64,000 nt of DNA. Source: Ciona savignyi. Lineage: Eukaryota; Chordata; Ascidiacea; Phlebobranchia; Cionidae. Below the pieces are notes generated by a model. The model was not told the origin of the DNA and did not search any database. It was given only the letters and a program-made list of their open reading frames with translations. This document shows positions 16,575 through 26,733 of this stretch, in pieces. The stretch covers positions 740,432 to 804,431 of the forward strand of contig CH003244.1 of the NCBI GenBank assembly GCA_000149265.1, in the 5' to 3' direction. Both the position numbers and the translations under genes were made by a program. Within the stretch, counting starts at the first letter, position 1, and each line of letters starts with the position of its first letter.

Positions 16575-17151
16575 CTAGGATAGGATATTTATGTTTATCC
16601 CCGTGAATGGGTAAACCAAGGAGTTTAACATACGGGCAATCTTCAGATCACCTCGCGTTACCGGACTAAATGCAGTGTGTTATGTATGATTCCCACGTTC
16701 CTTCAATTGAGTAGAACCCCGTTGGTCTAGCGGTTAAGTGCGTCGCCTTTCAATCGAAAGGTTGCAGGTGCGAAACTCGTCGCTAGTTAGTCGGTTGTGT
16801 CCTTTGGCAAGGCACTTTACGGACATTGCCTGAACCCAGCGGATTAATGGGTTCTACCAAATTAAAGGAACGTGTCTATCATATACAACACACTGCAATA
16901 GCTCCGGTAACCCGACGATGGGCGCGAGGTGATCTGACGATTGCCCGTGTGCTAACCCCCTTGGTTTTCCCATTCACGGGGATAAACATGAAAATCCTAT
17001 CCTATCCTAACCCATTAATCTGCTGGGTTCAGGCCATGTCCGTTAAGTGCCTCGCACAAGGACACAACCGACTATAGTTAGCGACCAGTTTCATATCTTC
17101 AACCCTTCGGCTGAAAGGCGACGCATTAAACCACAAGACTAAACCGCCTGT
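16575..17151 (-). repeat. tRNA-derived SINE interrupted by another SINE
   Basis: A reverse-oriented SINE in two pieces. The tail and 3' body lie at 16575-16719; the head, with the complement of the tRNA-like part, lies at 17009-17151. The pieces rejoin as gtagaac + cccattaatc, exactly as in the uninterrupted copy at 4950-5265. Confidence 0.8.
16720..17008 (+). repeat. Young tRNA-derived SINE inserted in an older SINE
   Basis: A full-length forward copy. The tRNA-like head gttggtctagcggttaagtg carries box A, ggtgcgaaact resembles box B, then comes the body (acacactgcaatagctccgg) and a tail of (TATCC)3. The flanks show a 5-bp duplication, AACCC, at 16715-16719 and 17009-17013. Confidence 0.85.
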
Positions 17152-17191
17152 GTTATAACTTTGAGTTATTTTGTTCCTATCGAATGAAGTA

Positions 17192-17680
17192 CAGTAGAAC
17201 CCCGCTTACCTGACCACCTAGCGGGGTAGTCGTGTTGGCGAATTTTGCTTTAAAGCAAGTTGTCGTCATATGCAGGCAAAACGTTTGCCTTTTTACGAAA
17301 GTTTTACTAAATGCCATTATTTTTTGCAAAATGATTTTAAACAACTATTGAAAATTTATCTTTTAAAATTCTGTTTGCCACAATTTTCTTTGTGTGTGTG
17401 TACGCGCTTATGTAATCTTATAGTTTTGATAGCAAAAGAAATTTAAGCTTATTATTTTGGTGAAAAAAGCACATTATTGGGCACGTGTGGTCGCATTAGC
17501 GGAGTTAAATTTGAAGTTTTGGACCAAAAAATGGCGGTCCTGGTCTGGAAACCGGGGTGGTCGCGTTATTGAAACAGTACGCAATGCATTACCATAGTAA
17601 ATTATTTGGGACCGCACTGAAGTGGTCCTGGTAATGAGGTGGTCGTGTTATCGAGGTGGTCGTCAAGCGGGGTTCCACTG
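17192..17680. mobile_element. pogo/Tigger-like non-autonomous DNA transposon
   Basis: The termini are inverted repeats: CAGTAGAACCCCGCTT at the left, and the complement of CAGTGGAACCCCGCTT at the right, with one mismatch. A TA dinucleotide flanks each end (17190-17191 and 17681-17682), the Tc1/mariner target duplication. CAGTnGAACC termini are typical of pogo/Tigger. The interior has repeated ggtggtcg motifs near both ends and no transposase frame. Confidence 0.83.
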
Positions 17681-18639
17681 TAGCTTCCACCCCCTTGATA
17701 GAGCGATAATCCTTATAAAGCTTATAAGGTTAAGCATCAGATTACATTTTCTCTATGTTAAGTTACTGGTGATAAAAAGATTGCAAAAAAAAAACTGGTG
17801 AAAGTTACTGGTGAACTATATGCTGCAGTGGAAATATATTTCAGAGAATTTTCGGTTTTGATATCAACGTATGCTATCCGTTATTATTCTGACATTAATC
17901 ACAACTATATATTTAAAAAAATAAAGCTGTTTTACCACCACGGTTGACCTAAACAGGACCTGTACAGTTTATGCTTTTCGAGTTGGGTTACGTCATAAAA
18001 TACGTACATGCTTTTGTTGCTGATTTTCCCTACAATTAACAGGTGCAGTGTTTGTGTGCAAACAACCATCACAACATAGTAGTAAACAGTGCAGTGTATA
18101 TTAACAAACTGCATGAGTGTTTAGGTGGATGCAACAGTCGAGTGTTTGAAAGATACTGGCTCAAACGCTGCTTTAATATAATTAGGCTTATTGCTTTTAT
18201 TTTTTTAATTGATTAATAGAAACTCGTATAGTTTAATTGGGCAGATAATACTGTTTTATTCAAAAAAATTAAAAATAATATTACCAGTTAGTTATATATA
18301 TGTTATTTATAAGTTTCCATTCAATCCGAGGGAGAAGTTGCATGGAACATTTAATTATCTCGATTTGCGGATTTGTGGTTAAGGCAATAGCAACGTGACA
18401 GACCGACGGTGGTCTTGCGGTATCTGGTTACCAATTTTGTAACAGCTGTCGCTAACCCACCCCAGGGGAAAATGTTTCATTGTGAAAAGGATTATAGACT
18501 TTTAGCGGTATTTTTCTGCATGAGGATTTAAATCATTATTTTTAGTTATTTTTATACGTAAACACAATAGCCTTGCCAACAAATTTTGATACGCAATTTT
18601 AGTTATTTTTTAGAACGTCAGCAGGGGATTTTCATCAGT

Positions 18640-21150
18640 ATGCGGCTTGCTTCTTTTGTGATAATATTTGTGAACATTGGTGTCCCATACGGACACACTG
18701 TTCCATTTAAATATCGTTGCGAAGATGCTGCAGATGATTTAGAATGCAAAAGACGAGGAAATGAGGTAATGTGTGGGGCCACCCATGAAGACTTCACTTG
18801 CGGCTGCCTCTTTCATGATAAACCCGCCCAGGCAAGTTTTTGCGCAGAGCCGATATTTTAACAGTCGAATACAGTTAAAAATGGTTTGTGGTTGGAAATC
18901 CCAACTTGGGAGCAAAAAAATAGTTCAACAAATGGGGCCATAAGATAAAAGCTTCCTACAAGCCGCTTGTATTCTTGGGCAATGCACAAAACCGAAGTAA
19001 TGAGTTGTAATCTGATGGCATAGCAGCACTGGCACAAACTAGATCGTTAACAAAGTCTGTGAAAGTGATACTTTTTATAATTATAGCACATGGGTAGCTT
19101 CCTTGGACAAGGTAATTAGAGGCGGTTTCCCGAAATCAATGGATTATTTGACTGAACTAAGACAATAGAAACGACTCGATCATACACATCAGCACGCTAC
19201 AATAGCTGCGGTAGCCCGACAAAGGGCGGAAAATACTTTGACAATTATCCGTGCGATACCACCCCTCAGTTTTGGTCTATCCATGGGGTCAAAACTTGGT
19301 TGTTGTATTCTATACATGTCGTCAAGTTTTACGAGTTTACATTTTCATGCAGTTATTTTAAGGTTATCAGTCGGTGGGACACAACTAAACAATTCCGAAA
19401 CTTCTCGCAAACCTGTGAAGCTGTGAAGCTTGCTTTCCACGAAGACACGTGTAAAATGTATCTTGGAAACCCCAATGTACGGTTTTTCCGTGAGCGCCAA
19501 ATATTCTAGATTTTAGCTGTTTTTTTTCAGGGCAAAGATGACTGGAAAATGAGCTGCCCAAACGATGGTTTCATCCAGACATGGGGTGGCTTCATTCCCG
19601 AAGAAGGAAGCTTTCATTCGAGACTTTGGTAGGTTTTGCTTTGCCGCTTTGAGCTAATTTGAGTCATTATTTTTTATTGGTAGCAGATTGTTTATATATT
19701 ATTTTAATCAGGAAAACAATTTTGCGTCCAAGCAAAATATATCTTCCGACGTCTCTAAAAATTTAACGAAAAATCGCTCTGTGTTTAGTCTGATTTCTTT
19801 AGGCACTATTCTATGTAAACGTTACAGCAACTTTGACTAAGCTAACCAATTTATGGTATGTTATTTCGGCCTTCAATCGTATGGCATATATAGGATATTC
19901 ATAATTATCCTCGTGAATGGGAAAATGCAAGATGCGTTGACACACACACGGGCAACCGTCGGATTATCTCGCACCCACCATCGAGTTACCGGAGCTATTC
20001 CAGTGTGTTGTGTATGACTAAAACTTTAATTCAAATTGGGAAAACCCATCATTCCACTGAGTTTATAGGCAATGTCCGTTAAGTGTCTTGCCAAAAGACA
20101 CAAACGACTATAGTATGTGGCCAGTTTCTAACCTGAAACCCTTCGGTTGAAGGTTGAAAGTCGTCAACTATAAGCCGTCCGACTAATCGGTCGGACGAAT
20201 CGTTTATCATAGCAATTTCAGCTTTTACGTAACAGATACAATGTAATACAATAGGACATCACTTGACCTAATTAACTATTTCGCCATTTTAAACAACTTT
20301 TAAGGTGAAAGTTTATGATCACCCCGCGTGATGTATTATATTTACTAGCAGTGGTGAAATAATCATCGTGTCATCCGCAAGGTACCGCTGCTGCAATGTA
20401 AAATGCCCCAATTGGACATGTATGTGGTCGCCCTTCACCAAATGCAATCACGATTTCGAAGTGCCGCTTAAAGATGCCTATGTGAGGGGAGTTAGGAACA
20501 GCTATTTCCACGATAAACGGTAAATAATGTGGTTTTGTTTAAAACAAAACTAACGGGTGGAAATAAGGAGGTTGTATATTAAAAGAAGGCATTTGATATA
20601 ATGCTTGTGTTTATCCCAGAAAAATGCAGTCGGCCTTATAACAATGGCAGTCGTCAGATTACCTCGTTCCCACAGGTTGCCGAAACTATTGCAATATGTT
20701 AACTAGGATAAGGATATTGCCACATTTTCTCTTCAACTCGTTACTCCTCCGAGTTCCGGCAAAACTTATTATCTTGCTCAATTAAGACTATACCAACTAC
20801 CTAGCGCATGGTTACGACCACACAACCTTTCAGCCGGCGACCCAACGTGTTACCAATGCGCTCACATATAGTTAGCTAAGTTTCCTTCTTCTTTAGCATA
20901 CTATTTACAATATATCTAATTTAAGCACGAGCTTATCACCACCTATGCAAGACTACTTTTTTCCCGAGCCAAGTTTTGAACCCAAGATGTGCTCGTGACT
21001 AGGCCCGTTTTTGTATAGAGTCGGTATATGTATCGGTCACGTTAACCATTCGGCTACTACAAATATATACTAAAATCGTTTAATCACAGCGACAGCTCAT
21101 GGTCGTTGGAGATTTGTCACTGCACTCCGATTCCGAAAGATGAACTTTAA
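18640..21150 (+). CDS. Secreted dermatopontin-like protein with C-terminal KDEL (4 exons)
   Basis: Exons 18640-18831, 19531-19628, 20382-20519 and 21090-21150 join in phase to 162 residues. An N-terminal hydrophobic signal (MRLASFVIIFVNIGVPYGHT) precedes a cysteine-rich region with 13 cysteines in all. Two dermatopontin-like units are visible: MSCPNDGFIQTWGGF to RLWYRCC (exons 2-3), and CMWSPFTKCNHDF to RGVRNSYF followed by DSSWSLEICHC (exons 3-4). Family members are extracellular-matrix proteins built of such CP-G-I and W-x-x-x-C units. The last residues are IPKDEL before TAA, an ER-retrieval signal if the protein is luminal. Intron 1 must use a GC donor (CAG|GCAAGT); the nearby GT would put a stop in frame. 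Intron 2 contains a SINE. The family call is from pattern recall; a lineage-specific secreted protein remains possible. Confidence 0.7.
19892..20205 (-). repeat. tRNA-derived SINE, diverged copy
   Basis: A reverse-oriented copy. The tail taggatattcataattatcc is at the low end, the body carries accggagctattccagtgtg, and the head lies near 20110-20205. It lies in intron 2 of the dermatopontin-like gene. Confidence 0.72.
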
Positions 21151-22013
21151 CTTAATTGGGCATTCCTTATGTTTCCAGGTTTCAGATATCTTAATATCTA
21201 ATGTTACTGAGCGACATATTTCACTTTCTTTTATCAACAAACTCTCAATGCTGCATACATAATAAAAAAAAGAATATCTTTTGTACACATTTGGTTTTGT
21301 AATTCTTTCGAGTTTTAGTGTTTTTTTAATGCATAATTTATTTGACCGTTATATTCAGGAGCTATTGTAGACCAGAAAGGAAGTTAAGTTATTTTCGATA
21401 TGTTCCGAATCAATCCAAACTTTGTAGCTTGTTGTGTAAAAATTCGTGAAATTTTTAGAAATAATTTTTATTTGAAAACGAGAATTTGATCTCAAGATAT
21501 TTCGAAAAGTTCGGTTGAAATAATGATTGAAGCGAGAGTAAATAAAATAAATCTAAAGCGGCTGCCACGCAGACATCGAAAAATGAAACAATTTTCAGCA
21601 AATCGAAACAATGTTTTCACTTTTAATCATTTTTTTAACCGGGCAAAGATTCCTGCCCATAATAGTATCGAGGCTTTTTTCGTTTTTCTGTTAACAATTA
21701 TCCGCCGTGTTGATCATTCGTCCACATGACCATTCAAAGAGTTGGAAAGTTAGTAAGTAAGTCATGCTACATAACATAGCGGCAGCGGTTCCATAAAACA
21801 AGCACTTGCGGTTCTGCGACATCTTCCCGCCGACCGACATTGCCACTGCCATACTTCTGAAAGCACTTTACGTCACTGAGATAGAATTCTGTTAATGTAT
21901 AATTATTCCCAAATGTATTTATACTACGGAGCCTACACGATCTAAAAACGTGTAGCTAGATTGCTAATACAATACTGCAAAGAATGTCTGATAATAGACC
22001 GCGTCATGGGCAT

Positions 22014-22023
22014 TATATAAATA
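22014..22023 (+). promoter_or_regulatory. Candidate TATA box
   Basis: TATATAAATA stands alone upstream of the PTB exons. About 27 bases later an AAG|GTAAAC donor-like site (22051) could end a short 5' exon. This would suit an internal promoter for the downstream gene, but nothing else supports it. Confidence 0.25.
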
Positions 22024-23229
22024 GAACGTCTGGACAGAGGACATTTCAAGGTAAACTTTGTTGAATCTGGTAAGTTTTGTTGGATCTACTACAATGCACA
22101 TTCATTTACAAAAACAAATTTCCTACTTTTTTAAGTTTTCGGAAAAAAAAAACATCAAAGTATCATTGAAATACAAACCTGTGTATATTCATAAACAACG
22201 GCGCCTTATATTTCTATCTGTATATAACAAATTACATTTGAGTCTGCACTTTCTATGAATACACCATCTGCCAATTCATCTATATATAGACTTAAAAAGC
22301 TAACTGGTGTGCACATTTGCCAGGAGTTGCAGTTACATTCACTAGTTAATACTTGTAGAACGGAAATTACGTAAAATGCTTCCTGTCAATAACACCGAGC
22401 CAGTATAGACGACGCATTAGATGTTTAGCTGGAATAGTTTGATGATACGATAGCATAAGTAAAACGGGCCACATTCAGTTTCAATAGGTGCTAACGTGTA
22501 CATCACTATATATGTTTCTAATGCAGTCTAAAGATGTATGCGCAGTTCTCAAGATAAGTCACAGTTCGGTTTTCAGCAGTGTTAGGTTCAAGCGAATATG
22601 ATACCAACAATATGCGTGAGCTATTAGGCATGCAAACGTCAATCCTAAGTCGGTTGCTTAATCAGTCATCGTGATCTAGTTCTTATATTGACCACTCTGT
22701 CAGTTCATGGTTGAAAGCAGGCAGCTTATAGTATTGTGATCTAATAACAGGGACAAGCATTGTACATCCAGCAGTTTAATCATATGCGACGTCTAGCACA
22801 GGTGCAGTCTTAATGTTGTTTTGCTGAAAGGGAATAAATAATACAAAACAGTCTGTTTAGGAATAGTACTGTGCGGTTTTAAATGTGCGATAAAAGGCTA
22901 TAATTGAACTCATTGAAGTTTTTCTTTTTAAATAGTTTTGCAAAGAACGTTTTGAATAGATTTGTAACCGGAAAAGATTACGAAGTTAAGTGATATAAAC
23001 CTGCTGTTTGTTGAAAGGAATATACGTCATAGAGATGGTAAGATCATATTCTCATCATACATGGTTTTGTAACTAGTACTAATTTTACTACATTATCCCA
23101 GAATTTTGTGCATTGCCTTTGTATAATTTAAAAAAATGATAAGTATTTATTATTCATATTTCTGTTATAATATTATTATTTGTGCAATAAGGCATATAAA
23201 TATTAGTTTAAAGGGCCTGGCGCTATATC

Positions 23230-23445
23230 GCGATATATAAGGGAAAGCGGGTAGGCGGGAAGGAAGGAAACTGCACACTAAAATGATTATTATGACATTA
23301 TAGTTATTTTTAAACATGGGGTTAGACTCAGAGTAAGGGTTAGTTCTGGGGTTGAGATTAGTTTTTAGGGAAGGGTTAAAATTAAGTTTCATAGTTTGGG
23401 TGAACAGTTTCCCTTCTTCACTTCCCCCCCCCCCCTTTAACGTTG
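23230..23445 (+). repeat. Dispersed MITE-like repeat, copy 3
   Basis: Contains ggaaggaaactgcacactaa, then gggttagttctggggttgag, gggaagggttaaaattaagt and, near the end, gaacagtttcccttcttcac followed by a run of 13 C. The core matches the 57590 copy in the same orientation. Confidence 0.6.
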
Positions 23446-23530
23446 CTCTGTCAAATGTGCTAATGTAGAATCGACTATATTATCGTGTTAGATTATCCTT
23501 CCGTCCATGTTCTATTTTCTGGTATGAGAA

Positions 23531-24140
23531 TGTAGCATTTCGTATATAATATATGTTTGTTTTAATTTATTTCATGTCCTAAATATTTTGTGTTTTTACG
23601 TCGTTTATTTTTTGCATTTGAAGTTTTCCGACTCTCACATAATATTACCCGTTACGTAATTATCACCTTGTACGGGCCTTTGTATTTTGTAGTTTAAATC
23701 ATTAACACAGTTTTTCCACCTAATTCCCTACAGTTAGTCAAACGTGCAGATGGGAAGCGTCTGGCACGTAAACTTTTCGCACCTTGTAAATTCCCTATAT
23801 ATTCTGGAAATTTATATAACCTATATTAACCTACAATAACGTACTTGAGATAACTTGCGTTATGCTGTTTAACGTACTAAGTAACTTGCTTCGAGAATAA
23901 ACCGTATATTGAATGAGACGCAGAATACAACTAAAGTGAATCAAGAGTTATGAACTTCGAGTTTAAGATTAAGACAGTACAAATCGTGGTCACTATAATT
24001 ATTAGTGTGCGATCTGTGGAGAATAGACTTTCCGCTGCGCAGCTCGCGAAAGACCGTTAGGCAGCCAGCCTAAACAAGCTCAGCTAACGCCTCGGTCAGC
24101 CAACTACAAGCAATCAGCTTTCAAAAAGCGCGAGCCCACA
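23531..24140 (+). repeat. 5' long terminal repeat
   Basis: A 610-bp LTR. By eye it differs from the 3' copy only by two compensating T-run indels and one G/T substitution (gatgggaagc versus gatgtgaagc). Confidence 0.85.
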
Positions 24141-25751
24141 TTGTTGAGCCCGACGTGATAATGGACACGCACCTTCCCGAAACGAACAATTTCCGACGTC
24201 AACTTCAACTAGAAGTTTCAAGTACATTGGCAACGACGAGTGGTCCAACGCAAGTTATTTAAGAAGCAATTTCAAGCATCAAGTAAGAAACGCCCCTTTT
24301 CGCTGGACGAAGTTGGTGACTAACAAGACAACGCACTGTATTTAAATCAAGTTCATAAGCATCGTCTCCGCCGACGAAAGAAGAGAATACGCAAGACGAC
24401 GTTCCCTTTACGAAATATGAAAGGGTTGTATTATTATTTTTGTAGCTTCTACCTTATTTTTTTTGTAAGTTTTATTATTATTTTTTATACTATATGTAAT
24501 TATTAGTCTGCAACGATTGCAAAAACTAGTGTTCCCGGTTTGGTTGGATGGTACTAGGCTATTGCAAGAATGCATAATATCGGTGTTTTACTCTACAGAC
24601 TTCTTACAAACACGAAGAGCAACGCGCCTTTAACAACTGCTACATGCACTTCATCTTAAACAAGGTTAGTAACGCTTTTACGATTATGCCATCATGAGCT
24701 TGAGTCAATGATGCCATGCTGCGCCAACCCATCCGGTATATTAGGCGCATTTACACGTCGAACGACGTTTGTTTTGTTCTTTCGCGCCAGATTTTCAATG
24801 TTACCGCCGACAAGGCGTTAGTTTTCTTTTAATCGTGCCTCACGCAAATTATGCGTCTCGTTCATGCGATTATATACTCGTTTTTAGCAGCGGCTTGAGG
24901 TTTGTTTCTTTTTCTGCGAAGTCTGATCGCCTCTACCCTGCGCATTTGCGCTCATGCTGTGTAAATAAGTGAGCGTACCCGCTTCACAACGCCACATTTT
25001 ATTAAACGATACCAGCGTACTTCCGTATAGCTATGGTAATCGCGCCGCATGTAAATGCGATGTCTAATTGTCTAATCGCCTCTCAGTCAATGTGTCGGAT
25101 GTTCCGAACCGAATATATTTCGTGTGTAAAACAGACTTTTACAAACACCGCACAGTAATGACGAGACACGGCTTATGTTTTGCATATTGATATTATGCTT
25201 TTGTTTGATGATGGAAATACATCCGAGCAAGATTATTTCCCTTATTCGTTACGAGTCGTAAAACCTACATATGACAGGTCGCTCGGTTTTTGTTTTTGCG
25301 TTTTTATTAATTGCGCCTTCGTCGCATATAGCGAGATCATCGCTGCATTTATTTTATGCGCACTCGGTAGTGAGTAACCAGGCGTAGGCCTACACGCCTT
25401 GGTTTATTAGCTGGCAAAGTATAAAAAATATGGCTCATGTTATGCAAATTGTGGCGTTGCTACCTTGAATACGAGATGTCACTTTTACTACATATTCCAC
25501 CTAACATTTATCACGCATTAACATACATGACACCAGATTTTTATGCACGATTGCACAATTCTAGCTTTGTACTTAATTCTCCCAACCAGGTTATTCTAGT
25601 TTTTGCAGGATAAACGTGTGAAATGCTCGAAACTTTGTGAGATCGTTTACCACATGACTTCGATTGTTATTCCGACTGAACATCCGAAATGCTCAACGAG
25701 ACCGTGATTTTATATTCTAAAACTTAACAAAATGTGGAAAAAATGAGATGT

Positions 25752-26361
25752 TGTAGCATTTCGTATATAATATATGTTTGTTTTAATTTATTTCATGTCC
25801 TAAATATTTTGTGTTTTTTACGTCGTTTATTTTTGCATTTGAAGTTTTCCGACTCTCACATAATATTACCCGTTACGTAATTATCACCTTGTACGGGCCT
25901 TTGTATTTTGTAGTTTAAATCATTAACACAGTTTTTCCACCTAATTCCCTACAGTTAGTCAAACGTGCAGATGTGAAGCGTCTGGCACGTAAACTTTTCG
26001 CACCTTGTAAATTCCCTATATATTCTGGAAATTTATATAACCTATATTAACCTACAATAACGTACTTGAGATAACTTGCGTTATGCTGTTTAACGTACTA
26101 AGTAACTTGCTTCGAGAATAAACCGTATATTGAATGAGACGCAGAATACAACTAAAGTGAATCAAGAGTTATGAACTTCGAGTTTAAGATTAAGACAGTA
26201 CAAATCGTGGTCACTATAATTATTAGTGTGCGATCTGTGGAGAATAGACTTTCCGCTGCGCAGCTCGCGAAAGACCGTTAGGCAGCCAGCCTAAACAAGC
26301 TCAGCTAACGCCTCGGTCAGCCAACTACAAGCAATCAGCTTTCAAAAAGCGCGAGCCCACA
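25752..26361 (+). repeat. 3' long terminal repeat
   Basis: A 610-bp LTR matching 23531-24140 almost base for base; it ends in CACA followed by the AGAA target duplication. Confidence 0.85.
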
Positions 26362-26592
26362 AGAAGGCTAAAATGTGATTAGCAGTTAGCACATGAGGAT
26401 GGCTAAACATTTGTATTCCCGTGGGTGGAAGAGCGGCAGTCGTTATAACATTGTGACATAACACACGGAACATTTTTCGATCGATTAAAGCCGATAAGTG
26501 TCTTGCCCAAGACACATCAGAGATAAGATCGAACCCAGTACCGTGTCATTTCAACCCTTACCTCCTAGACAACATAGCCAGACTAATATATA

Positions 26593-26732
26593 ACACTATA
26601 TATTAACTTACAACCGCATATGACTACATACAATCTTACACCTGCACAATACTATATTTAACCTTACACCCGCACCATACTATATTTAACCTTACACCCT
26701 CACAAGCCTATATATAACCCTCCACCCGCACA
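26593..26732. repeat. Degenerate ~28-bp minisatellite ending in a splice acceptor
   Basis: About five units resembling atactatatttaaccttaca + cccgcacc. Two adjacent units (near 26650-26705) are nearly identical. The last unit ends cccgcacag, which serves as the acceptor of the first PTB exon. Confidence 0.65.
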
Positions 26733-26733
26733 G

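Larger units (their letters stand above)
15506..18639. other. Intergenic region MCCC2 to dermatopontin-like gene
   Basis: Contains the likely MCCC2 3' UTR, a MITE-like repeat, a nested pair of SINEs and a pogo-like element, listed separately. No coding region is supported. The last 900 bases before 18640 should hold the promoter of the downstream gene, but I recognise no clear element. Confidence 0.55.
23531..26361. mobile_element. Non-autonomous LTR retrotransposon, intact and recent
   Basis: Two direct repeats of 610 bp, both starting TGTAGCATTTCG and ending GAGCCCACA (TG...CA), enclose 1,611 bp. The flanks carry a 4-bp duplication, AGAA, at 23527-23530 and 26362-26365. A purine-rich tract (gtggaaaaaatgagatg) sits directly before the 3' LTR, as a polypurine tract would. 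I recognise no primer-binding site and no gag, protease, reverse transcriptase or integrase frame. The element therefore resembles a TRIM/LARD-type derivative mobilised by another family. The orientation implied by the purine tract is plus. Confidence 0.85.
21151..26733. other. Gene-poor interval before the PTB exons
   Basis: No exon could be supported between the KDEL gene and 26734. The interval holds a MITE-like repeat, a complete LTR element and a minisatellite, listed separately. Degenerate SINE-like pieces occur near 26385-26580. It could be a 5' intron of the ANKS1-type gene or true intergenic DNA. Confidence 0.5.

Noticed and set aside
16720..16790. Possible tRNA gene
   Set aside because: The box A and B-like motifs belong to the head of a repeated SINE; the cloverleaf is degenerate and the same sequence recurs across the window.
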